Below are positions 1 through 6,339 of a DNA stretch of 25,864 nucleotides, piece by piece. The notes below the pieces were generated by a model, which saw only the letters and a program-made list of their open reading frames with translations, ran no database searches and was not told the DNA's origin. The number at the start of each line of letters is the position of its first letter. Position 1 is the first letter of the stretch. The translations under genes were made by a program, and so were the position numbers. The stretch lies in the IMG/VR virus record IMGVR_UViG_3300025646_000322, positions 1-25,864 of that record. One strand, 5' to 3'. Source of the DNA: a virus.

Positions 1-949
1 CGTCTGTCTTCAAGTGGCCGGACATGACCTGCTGTAGGCGAAGCAGTTGCGTGATCACAGCCGGGGCGCTGACCATCTGGCCGTCATCAAACATGTGCAA
101 CGCTTGGCTCTGGATGGACTCGTACATGGCCGCCTGCTCTGCTGTCAGGGTGACGTAGCGGGCGGTGTAGGTCTTCTCCGGCAGGTCGAGGCAGTCCTTC
201 TTGAGGACGCGGAAGGAGAACTGATCCACCCGCCATGTCAGCTCGTCGAGGTTCTTGTATCCCACGATCTGCTGGAAAGACTTGGCGCCCATCGTGCGCT
301 TGTTCAGCACCGCGTAGCGGGCTTGGAAGCTGTAGAAGCTGTCGAACCCGAGCAGCCCCGGTCGGAGGAACTCGGTCTGCCCGTAGAGGTCGAGGGGCGA
401 CTTGGTCACGGGCGAGCCCGTCAACAGGCGGCGGTAGGCAAACCCAGCGGCGATTTTCATCAGCGCCTTGGTCCGCTTGGCCTTGTGGTTCTTGATCGTT
501 GTGCTTTCGTCGATTGCGATCAGACCCTTTGCACCAAATTTAGTTGCAAGCCACTGCCCTGCCTTCTGGCCTTTGAGCGTGGAGAACGCCTCGACATTCA
601 TCACGAACAGCGTCAGGCCGTTGTACGGCGTTTGTACGGATCGAAGCTCCTGTTCTTGCTGCTTGTTGGGGTTGGCCACCCAACGGATAACCCGATGGGG
701 CACGTCCTCGGACATGTGTTCGGGGATCTCCTTGCTCACCCAGTTGCGGTACACACCCTTGGGTGCGATGACCAAGGCGAACTGAGCACGGCCATCCAGA
801 TAGAGCAAGCCAAGGTTGTCGAGCAGCACCTTCGACTTGCCCGTCCCCATCTCCATGAAGAAGCCGAACTCGGGGCGGGACCCTGCTGCGGCCAGTGCTT
901 TCCTCTGGTGGTCGAACGGTTCTAGTTTAAAATTGTAGTTGACAGTCAC
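1..949 (-). CDS. SNF2-type superfamily 2 helicase, N-terminal part (cut by window edge)
   Basis: Reading the minus strand from GTG at 949 gives an open frame to the window edge, about 316 residues. It shows the first RecA-like lobe of an SF2/SNF2 helicase: a Q-motif-like start (LEPFDHQRKAL, residues 9-19), Walker A (EMGTGKSK, 33-40), motif Ia (IAPKGVYRNW), a DExx box in the form AIDES (145-149) followed by TIKNHKAKRTKAL, and motif III LTGSP (176-180). The family are ATP-driven DNA translocases; phage members are thought to act in replication, recombination or fork remodelling. The second lobe lies left of the window. The GTG start is chosen because GGAGGT (960-955) sits 5 nt upstream and the N-terminus is the normal length for the family. 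The gene is transcribed away from the replication cassette across a 76-bp divergent gap. Family assignment is firm; the exact role is inferred. Confidence 0.9.
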   Translation of the reverse strand, partial: MTVNYNFKLEPFDHQRKALAAAGSRPEFGFFMEMGTGKSKVLLDNLGLLYLDGRAQFALVIAPKGVYRNWVSKEIPEHMSEDVPHRVIRWVANPNKQQEQELRSVQTPYNGLTLFVMNVEAFSTLKGQKAGQWLATKFGAKGLIAIDESTTIKNHKAKRTKALMKIAAGFAYRRLLTGSPVTKSPLDLYGQTEFLRPGLLGFDSFYSFQARYAVLNKRTMGAKSFQQIVGYKNLDELTWRVDQFSFRVLKKDCLDLPEKTYTARYVTLTAEQAAMYESIQSQALHMFDDGQMVSAPAVITQLLRLQQVMSGHLKTD

Positions 950-966
950 GATATACCTCCAATAAG
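939..966 (+). promoter_or_regulatory. Candidate sigma70-like promoter for the replication cassette
   Basis: A perfect -35 box TTGACA (939-944) is followed after 16 nt by AATAAG (961-966), which matches 4 of 6 bases of the -10 consensus. It would start transcription near 973 and read into the rightward genes. The -35 box overlaps the first codons of the leftward helicase gene. It lies in the only divergent gap of the window, where a promoter is expected. No equally good leftward box was found. Confidence 0.4.
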
Positions 967-977
967 GTCCACAGTAT

Positions 978-999
978 GGATGGCACATCCCGTGCATCC
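978..999. promoter_or_regulatory. Imperfect inverted repeat in the divergent gap
   Basis: GGATGGCAC (978-986) and GTGCATCC (992-999) pair with one bulged G around a 5-nt loop. The element lies just after the predicted rightward start of transcription and before the first gene, so it could be an operator or a 5'-UTR hairpin. Position and symmetry are seen; function is inference. Confidence 0.3.
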
Positions 1000-1025
1000 G
1001 ATCAACCCCTGAAGAGGACAAACTT

Positions 1026-1589
1026 ATGGATGACATCTTTGAAGACATGTTCGACGACGCCGGTGCGTTGGGCAGTATTGATACAGCAACCGGCAAGAAC
1101 CTCAGCGATCTGGTACGCGCGCTTCGCCGCGTTGAGCAACAGATCGAAGATGCTGAGACGCATATCAAAAGCCTGAAAGCTGAGAAGCACAAGCTCTCTG
1201 TAGAGTTGATCCCCGGTCTTATGGACGAGATGGGCGTCGAACGTTTGGATGTCGACGGCCTTACCGTTTCCCGTAAGATGATGGTCCATGCGTCCATCCC
1301 CGTGGATCGCCGGGAAGAGGTCTATGCTTGGCTGCGGGAAAACAACCTCGACGACATCATCAAGAACGATGTCATCGTAAGTTTCGGAAAAGGCGAAGAC
1401 AACATGGCTGGTCATGTGGTCGGCATGCTCGAAGAACAGGGGCTAAACCCCGAGCAGAAGACCCACATCCACCCCGCTACGCTCAAGGCCTTTGTCAAGG
1501 AGCGTATCGAAAACGGTAAACCCATCGACCTCGACATGTTCGGGGCATTCGTCGCCAACGCGGCTGAGATCAAGAGGAAAGCAAAATGA
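1026..1589 (+). CDS. Conserved phage protein with N-terminal coiled coil
   Basis: This is a 187-residue soluble protein and the first gene of the rightward cassette. After an acidic N-terminus (MDDIFEDMFDDAG), residues 26-55 form a predicted coiled coil rich in charged heptads (LRRVEQQIEDAETHIKSLKA). A mixed alpha/beta part follows with a short beta element (ERLDVDGLTVSRKM), then a helical C-terminus (HPATLKAFVKERIENGKPID). I recall similar proteins of about 190 residues next to SSB or recombination genes in other phages, some loosely labelled Gam-like, but no catalytic motif is visible and I do not assign a function. The start has a modest GAAGAGGA ribosome site. It overlaps the next gene by 4 nt (ATGA), suggesting translational coupling. 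Confidence 0.8.
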   Translation: MDDIFEDMFDDAGALGSIDTATGKNLSDLVRALRRVEQQIEDAETHIKSLKAEKHKLSVELIPGLMDEMGVERLDVDGLTVSRKMMVHASIPVDRREEVYAWLRENNLDDIIKNDVIVSFGKGEDNMAGHVVGMLEEQGLNPEQKTHIHPATLKAFVKERIENGKPIDLDMFGAFVANAAEIKRKAK

Positions 1590-1756
1590 GCGTCAAGAAC
1601 CGCATGATCGAAGAGGCGCTCGAACGGATGGAGGCGGAATATGAAACCGCCGCCGAACTACAAGTGGCCATGGAGGCGCAGGCCTTCGCAGAAGGCTGGG
1701 ATTCTCTCGCCGCTAAAATTCTTCACACTGTTCTTTTAATGGAGGAAGATCAATGA
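1586..1756 (+). CDS. Small acidic helical protein, unknown function
   Basis: ATG at 1586 overlaps the stop of the preceding gene (ATGA) and opens a 56-residue frame ending at 1756. The product begins MSVKNRMIEEALERMEAEYE and is almost wholly helical and acidic, ending in LLMEEDQ. No family is recognised. Support comes from tight coupling at both ends, since its own TGA overlaps another ATG at 1753, and from a stretch that would otherwise be empty between two certain genes. It could be a small regulator or inhibitor of a host protein, but nothing in the sequence shows this. Confidence 0.6.
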   Translation: MSVKNRMIEEALERMEAEYETAAELQVAMEAQAFAEGWDSLAAKILHTVLLMEEDQ

Positions 1757-1794
1757 CTACCGCAAAAGAGGACATGATCAATGGGCGCAGTTAA
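1753..1794 (+). other. 13-codon mini-ORF resembling the start of the SSB gene
   Basis: The frame MTTAKEDMINGRS begins at an ATGA overlap and stops at 1794. Its first codons and leader (GAGGAAGATCAATGACTACCG) closely match the leader and first codons of the SSB gene at 1951 (GAGACAAGCAATGACTACCG), then both continue into AAAGAG after a gap of 12 nt. It is probably a duplication remnant of the SSB start rather than a functional gene, although its ribosome site may still be used. Confidence 0.45.
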
Positions 1795-1954
1795 GAATTG
1801 GCTAATGGAGCAAGAGGAGCGGGAGTACGATGAAAAGCTCCACGAAGCTCTTGCTCGTGATGATGACGTTGGCTTCAAGGAACCGATGAACAAAGAGTTG
1901 GTCGAGGTTATTGAGGCCCTGAAGAAAAAGTATGACAAAGGAGACAAGCAATGA
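1781..1954 (+). CDS. Small charged protein, unknown function
   Basis: This is a 57-residue frame starting MGAVKNWLMEQEEREYDEKL and ending KKYDKGDKQ. It is highly charged and helical with no recognised domain. Its stop codon overlaps the ATG of the SSB gene (CAATGA), the same coupling seen throughout the cassette. Its start lies inside the 13-codon mini-ORF, in another frame. The choice of ATG 1781 is the weak point; an internal ATG (MEQEE) is possible. It is probably translated, given the spacing and overlap with SSB. Confidence 0.55.
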   Translation: MGAVKNWLMEQEEREYDEKLHEALARDDDVGFKEPMNKELVEVIEALKKKYDKGDKQ

Positions 1955-2748
1955 CTACCGCAGTAGCAAAAGCAAAAGAGACCGCACTGTCCACGGACGT
2001 GCTTGACGACATCTTCGACACGGCAGGGGAAGGCGCCGCCTTCGACAGCTCCGAGATGCAAATCCCGTTCATCCGGGTCTTGCAGGCGCTGTCGCCCCAG
2101 CTCAACAAGAAGAAGCCGGAGTACATCGAGGGCGTGGCACAGGGCGACCTGTTCAACACGGTCACCGGCGAGCACTGGTCGGGCGAGGAGGGCATCACCG
2201 TGATCCCCTGCTTCCAGACCACCAAGTACCTCGAGTTCGTGCCGCGTGACATGGGCGGTGGGTTCAAGGGCGAGATCCCACCCACCAGCCCGGTGCTCCA
2301 GCAGACCACGCGCAGCGGTGCGCGTGAGATGCTTCCCAGCGGCAACGAGCTGGTCAAATCCGACCAGCACTTCTGCTTGGTGGTGTCCGAAGACGGCAGC
2401 TACCAGCCTGCTGTGATCGATATGAAGTCGACCCAGCTCAAGGTTAGCCGCCGCTGGAAGACCCAGATCGCGATGCAGAAGGTCAAGCACCCGAGCACTG
2501 GTGCCATGGTCACACCTGCTGTGTTCGCGACCATGTGGAAGCTGACCTCGACCGAGGAATCCAATGACCAAGGTTCGTGGAACAACTACCTTGTAGAGAA
2601 GGTCGGTCTGGTCACGAACCGCGATCTCCTTCTCGAAGCTCAAGCCTTCCGTAAGTCGATTATGGCGGGCGAAGTGAAAGCTGCTCCAGAGGAACGCCCG
2701 GAAGGTTACGCGGCCGCGCCTCACGATGGGGACGAAATCCCCTTCTGA
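1951..2748 (+). CDS. Phage single-stranded DNA-binding protein
   Basis: This 265-residue protein should coat single-stranded DNA during replication and recruit partner enzymes. The core is a beta-rich region of the type found in phage SSBs of the gp2.5-like class (IPFIRVLQALSPQLNKK, residues 29-45; WSGEEGITVIPCFQTTKYLE). The decisive feature is the C-terminus: a low-complexity linker (EERPEGYAAAP) ending HDGDEIPF, which is the classic acidic SSB tail with terminal Pro-Phe. It is followed by a GC-rich hairpin and then the primase. The ribosome site is GGAGA (1940-1944). Assignment rests on the tail, the size and the position in a replication cassette; the OB-fold itself is inferred. The downstream primase carries a similar tail. 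Confidence 0.8.
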   Translation: MTTAVAKAKETALSTDVLDDIFDTAGEGAAFDSSEMQIPFIRVLQALSPQLNKKKPEYIEGVAQGDLFNTVTGEHWSGEEGITVIPCFQTTKYLEFVPRDMGGGFKGEIPPTSPVLQQTTRSGAREMLPSGNELVKSDQHFCLVVSEDGSYQPAVIDMKSTQLKVSRRWKTQIAMQKVKHPSTGAMVTPAVFATMWKLTSTEESNDQGSWNNYLVEKVGLVTNRDLLLEAQAFRKSIMAGEVKAAPEERPEGYAAAPHDGDEIPF

Positions 2749-2756
2749 GCAGCCTC

Positions 2757-2803
2757 GGGGCGCCTCTTCCTCGCTCCTCCCCCTCATCAGGAGGGGGCGC
2801 CCC
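2757..2803 (+). terminator. GC-rich hairpin after the SSB gene (terminator or attenuator)
   Basis: GGGGCGCC (2757-2764) pairs perfectly with GGCGCCCC (2796-2803). Inside it a second stem CCCCCTC/GAGGGGG (2779-2785 with 2791-2797) has a 5-nt loop. Only a weak T-rich stretch (ATCTTTC) follows, so it may be a partial terminator that lowers expression of the genes after SSB, or an mRNA processing or stabilising element. Confidence 0.5.
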
Positions 2804-2824
2804 ATCTTTCACTTGGAGTAGACA

Positions 2825-4357
2825 ATGTCAGACGCAGCAAGAATGCTGGCTGCCTTCGAGGGTTCGAAGGTTGCCCACGGCACGACGAAAGTCGGAAGGA
2901 CCGGGCGCACAGGGAAGGCAGAGGCGGATAGCCGGATCGTTCGCGAGCCGCTGACCGCTGCGAAGATCGAGGCGCACCTGAGCGGCGGCCTTGGTGTCGG
3001 TGCCATTCCGATCAACGCCGACAACCAGTGCAAGTGGGGCGCGCTGGACATCGATGTCTATGACCTCGATCACAAGGCCCTGCAGGAAAAGATCCAGAAG
3101 CTCAAGCTTCCGTTTGTTCACTGCCGAACCAAGTCCGGCGGGGCGCATCTATACCTATTCTTGGATCAGTTCTACGACGCCAAGGATGTGCGCGAGTTTC
3201 TAACAGAGTTCGCGATTGCGCTGGGCCACAGCGGCTGCGAGGTTTTTCCGAAGCAGGACACGATCCTGTCCGACCGGGGCGATGTAGGCAACTTCATCAA
3301 CATGCCCTACCAGAATGCAGAGATGACCATGCGCTACGCCTTCGACCAGAACGGCGAGGCCATGGAACTCAGTCAATTTCTTGACGCTGTCGAAGCCAAG
3401 CGGGTCACGCTGTCCGACCTTGAGGGCATCCAGCTTTCGAAGAAACGAAAGTACTTCACCGACGGGCCGCCCTGCCTCGAGCATCTCTTTGCCGACGGCC
3501 CGGTGTCGGTCGACCGCAACAAGACGCTGTTCAACTGCGGGGTCTACTGCCGGAAGAAGTGGCCGGACAAATGGGTTGAGAACATGGAGGACATGAACCG
3601 GCGGCTGTTCGTCGATCCGCTCGGCGCCACAGAAGTATCCGGGGTGCAGAAGTCTCTGGAGAAGAAGACCTACGGCTACACCTGCAAGGACGAGCCGTTC
3701 AAGAGCCACTGCGATGTGCAGCTCTGCCGCACCCGCGCCAACGGGATCGACAGCAACAGCCCGGACATGCCAAAGCTCGGGGGCTTGACCATCCTGATGT
3801 CGGAGCCGCGGCTCTATTTTATGGATGTCGACGGCCACCGCATCCAGCTCACCACCGAGGAGCTACAGAGCCAGAACCTTTGGCAACGGGTGGTCATGGA
3901 GCAATCGACGATCATGCCGCCCAAGATCAAGGAGATGGACTACCAAGGCAAGATCGCGCAGATGCTGCGGGATGCCACCCGGCTCGAGGCCCCGGAGGAA
4001 CTGACTGTGCGCGGCCAGTTCAAGGAGGTCCTGCGCCAGTACTGCACCAGCCGGATCCGGGCCATGGAACCTGCCGAGCTAAAGATGGGCAAGCCGTGGA
4101 CCGAGAACGGCCGCACGATGTTTACGATGCCGGGGCTCGAAGAGTTCTTGCGTCAGCGGCACTTTAACTACCGCAGCAGGGCCGAGATCCAAGAGCATCT
4201 GAAAGCGATCAACGGATCCGAGAACTGCCACGGCATCAAGAATTACTACCATGATGACGGCCAGAGGACCTCGGTCCGCGTGTGGTGGGTGCCGGCATTT
4301 GAAGAAGATGAGGTCAGCCTCGATGTGAAGGAGATTGAAAATGACGTCCCGTTCTAA
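2825..4357 (+). CDS. Archaeo-eukaryotic-type primase (AEP, TOTE-like) with SSB-like C-terminal tail
   Basis: This 510-residue protein should make primers for DNA synthesis. The catalytic AEP palm is visible: GALDIDVYD (residues 72-80, metal-binding Asp75 and Asp77), the nucleotide-binding CRTKSGGAHLYLF (100-112, Ser104 and His108), EVFPKQ (139-144) and GNFINMPY (155-162). These match the primase domain of the TOTE conflict group and related phage primases. A second domain begins PPCLEHL (215-221), continues RNKTLFNCGVYCRKKWPDKW and ends with C287-x8-C296-x4-C301. With C217 this could bind iron-sulfur or zinc, as in PriL-type primase domains. The last residues, IENDVPF, resemble an SSB tail. 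The ribosome site GGAG (2815-2818) precedes the ATG at 2825. AEP family is confident; the metal site and tail role are inferred. Confidence 0.85.
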   Translation: MSDAARMLAAFEGSKVAHGTTKVGRTGRTGKAEADSRIVREPLTAAKIEAHLSGGLGVGAIPINADNQCKWGALDIDVYDLDHKALQEKIQKLKLPFVHCRTKSGGAHLYLFLDQFYDAKDVREFLTEFAIALGHSGCEVFPKQDTILSDRGDVGNFINMPYQNAEMTMRYAFDQNGEAMELSQFLDAVEAKRVTLSDLEGIQLSKKRKYFTDGPPCLEHLFADGPVSVDRNKTLFNCGVYCRKKWPDKWVENMEDMNRRLFVDPLGATEVSGVQKSLEKKTYGYTCKDEPFKSHCDVQLCRTRANGIDSNSPDMPKLGGLTILMSEPRLYFMDVDGHRIQLTTEELQSQNLWQRVVMEQSTIMPPKIKEMDYQGKIAQMLRDATRLEAPEELTVRGQFKEVLRQYCTSRIRAMEPAELKMGKPWTENGRTMFTMPGLEEFLRQRHFNYRSRAEIQEHLKAINGSENCHGIKNYYHDDGQRTSVRVWWVPAFEEDEVSLDVKEIENDVPF

Positions 4358-4553
4358 GCTTCTGGCGGTTCGAGAGGTAGCGGAGTGGATCGGCGTCTCT
4401 CAGTCTGCGATTTACAAATGGGTGGCCAACGGCCGCTTCCCGTCGCCAATCAAACTGGGCGGCGAAGAGCAAAAGCGCGTAGCCGTGCGCTGGCTCGAAG
4501 AGGACATTCAACAATGGATACAGGAGAGAAAGAATGCACCCCATCCCGAATAG
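4341..4553 (+). CDS. AlpA-like helix-turn-helix DNA-binding protein
   Basis: This 70-residue protein matches the AlpA/excisionase-like winged helix-turn-helix pattern: LLAVREVAEWIGVSQSAIYK (residues 7-26, helix-turn-helix), WVANGRFPSPIKLGG (wing) and VAVRWLEEDIQQWIQER (C-terminal helix). AlpA proteins are small phage or mobile-element transcription regulators or excision accessory factors. ATG 4341 is preferred over an upstream TTG at 4335 because AAGGAG (4328-4333) sits 7 nt before it. The gene overlaps the primase end by 17 nt and the helicase start by 20 nt, so it is translated in register with the replication genes. It is the only DNA-binding regulator visible here; the divergent gap at 950-1025 is a candidate target, but this is inference. 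Confidence 0.85.
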   Translation: MTSRSKLLAVREVAEWIGVSQSAIYKWVANGRFPSPIKLGGEEQKRVAVRWLEEDIQQWIQERKNAPHPE

Positions 4554-6069
4554 CCGCTTGATCCTTGGACCGCCCGGCTGCGGCAAGACACACACCCTGA
4601 TCGAGATCGTCAGAGAGGCTCTAGCACGGGGCATACATCCGTCTCGCATAGCCTTCGTGTCGTTCACCACCAAGGCCGTCAGAGAGGCGCTGGACAGGGC
4701 CTGTGCTGAGTTCAACCTCGAGCCCAAGCAGCTCCCGCATTTCCGCACCCTGCATGCCACGGGCTACCACGCGCTAGGCTTACAGCGGACCGACGTCATG
4801 GCGCGGACGGACTACAAGCAGCTTGGTGAGATCCTCGGGGTTGAGTTCCAAGCAGCGGACCGCACGTCGATGGACGACGGGATCGTCTTGCCGACGATCG
4901 GCGGGAGCGGCGCCAAGTATCTGCAGGCAGCTATGCGGGCGCGCTACCGGGAGGTCTCGCTCGAGCGGGAGTACAACGACATGGAGGACTACTCGCTCAG
5001 CTATCCCAAGCTTGTGCAGGTCCACCAGCAGAACGAAGAGTACAAAGCCAAGATGGGCAAGTCTGACTTTGCCGACATGATCGCCCTGTACCCTACCATG
5101 GCTGAGCCTGTCTACCTCGACCTTTTGATCGTGGACGAAGCGCAGGATCTGACGCCGCTGCAATGGACCATGGTCCGACACATGGCGGAGACAGCCGAGG
5201 AGGTGGTGATCGCAGGTGACGACGATCAGGCGATCCACCGCTGGGCTGGGGTGGATGTGCGCCGGTTCCTCCGCTGCTCGGAAAACATCGAGGTCCTGTC
5301 GCAGTCCTACCGCCTGCCCCGCCCTGTGTGGCGGCTGGCCAAGAGCATCACAGCAAGGATCAAGGACCGACTGCCGAAGGAGTTCTATCCCCGGGACGAC
5401 GAGGGCTCCGTCCAGCAGATCATGCGCCTTGACGATGCGCCCTTGGACCGAGGATCGTGGACCATCATGGCGAGGGTCAACTCCTTCTGCTATGAGTTTG
5501 CCGACAAGCTTGAGCAGCGAGGCTACTACTACAGCGTCAAGGGGAACCCGTCGGTTAGCCCGTCGCTGTTGCAGAACATTGAAACATGGAAGCAGCTTTC
5601 CAACGGCGGCAGCGTAGGGCTGCGCTTTATCCGGGATTTGTACGGCGCAGTGCCGAAGACGGGCGAGGGCGCCATGGTACGACGCGGTGCTACCAAGCTT
5701 CTCGACGCCGCCGACCCCGAAGCCCTGATCGGCTTCGACGATCTGGTCGAGCACTACGGCTGGCTGGGGCCGCAAGACCAGCATGTTTACGAGGTTCTTC
5801 GTATCAGTACAGACGAGGCGCGCTACATCCGAGCGCTGATCGCCCGGGGCGAGGACCTGACCAAAGAGCCGAGGATCAAGGTCAGTACGTTCCATGCCAT
5901 GAAGGGCGGGGAGGACGATAACTGTATCGTGTACCTTGGGTCGACATGGTCGTGCATCGAAAGCAAGTTCCCGGACGATGAGCTGCGCGCTCTTTATGTG
6001 GCTGTCACCCGGACCAAGGAGAACCTATACTTGCTCGAGTCGGACAAAAAATACAGGTACTATCTATGA
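4534..6069 (+). CDS. UvrD/Rep-type superfamily 1 DNA helicase
   Basis: This 511-residue protein carries a full set of SF1A helicase motifs: Walker A GPPGCGKT (12-19), motif Ia VSFTTKAVREAL (42-53), Walker B/motif II VDEAQD (200-205), motif III GDDDQAIHRWAG (228-239), motif IV QSYRLPR (257-263), motif V VSTFHAMKGGE (450-460) and motif VI YVAVTRTKENLYLL (488-501). It should unwind duplex DNA 3'-5' using ATP, probably ahead of the phage polymerase. At 511 residues it is shorter than bacterial UvrD (about 720), lacking much of the accessory 1B/2B domains, as is usual in phages. AGGAGAG just upstream supports ATG 4534, inside the AlpA-like gene. It overlaps the next gene by ATGA. Confidence 0.93.
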   Translation: MHPIPNSRLILGPPGCGKTHTLIEIVREALARGIHPSRIAFVSFTTKAVREALDRACAEFNLEPKQLPHFRTLHATGYHALGLQRTDVMARTDYKQLGEILGVEFQAADRTSMDDGIVLPTIGGSGAKYLQAAMRARYREVSLEREYNDMEDYSLSYPKLVQVHQQNEEYKAKMGKSDFADMIALYPTMAEPVYLDLLIVDEAQDLTPLQWTMVRHMAETAEEVVIAGDDDQAIHRWAGVDVRRFLRCSENIEVLSQSYRLPRPVWRLAKSITARIKDRLPKEFYPRDDEGSVQQIMRLDDAPLDRGSWTIMARVNSFCYEFADKLEQRGYYYSVKGNPSVSPSLLQNIETWKQLSNGGSVGLRFIRDLYGAVPKTGEGAMVRRGATKLLDAADPEALIGFDDLVEHYGWLGPQDQHVYEVLRISTDEARYIRALIARGEDLTKEPRIKVSTFHAMKGGEDDNCIVYLGSTWSCIESKFPDDELRALYVAVTRTKENLYLLESDKKYRYYL

Positions 6070-6338
6070 CCAGAGACGAGATCCTCGACACCGCCAAGCA
6101 TTTGATCTCAGGACCAAGGGCCACGGACTACGGTGATGCGCGGGACAACTTCGACCGTATTGCCGCTGGCTGGAATATCATCATCGAGAACCTCGACGGC
6201 CCGGTCACGGCCAAGCATGTGGCCCTGATGATGGACTGGGTGAAGACGGCCCGGTTGCTGGAGACAATCGATCACGCGGACTCGTGGATTGACAAGTGCG
6301 GATACAGCGCGCTTGGCGGTAGCTTTAGTAAGGGATGA
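6066..6338 (+). CDS. DUF6378-like phage protein
   Basis: This 90-residue protein has the pattern I associate with DUF6378: RATDYGDARDNFDRIAAGW (residues 18-36), then HVALMMDWVKTARL (51-64) and HADSWIDKCGYSALGG. Conserved Tyr/Gly/Asp, Asn-Phe and Asp residues suggest a small helical bundle. The family is common next to nucleotide and replication genes in phages, but its biochemical role is not known to me. It begins at an ATGA overlap with the helicase stop and ends 1 nt before the polymerase start, so it sits in the same translational unit. Confidence 0.75.
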   Translation: MTRDEILDTAKHLISGPRATDYGDARDNFDRIAAGWNIIIENLDGPVTAKHVALMMDWVKTARLLETIDHADSWIDKCGYSALGGSFSKG

Positions 6339-6339
6339 C

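Noticed and set aside
47-925. Long rightward frame of 292 codons
   Set aside because: It is antisense to the SNF2-type helicase, whose motifs are clear on the minus strand; its own product has no recognisable domain.
1026-1589. Firm assignment as a Gam-type nuclease inhibitor
   Set aside because: Coiled coil and size are compatible, but no specific residue pattern was recognised, so it is left as a conserved phage protein.
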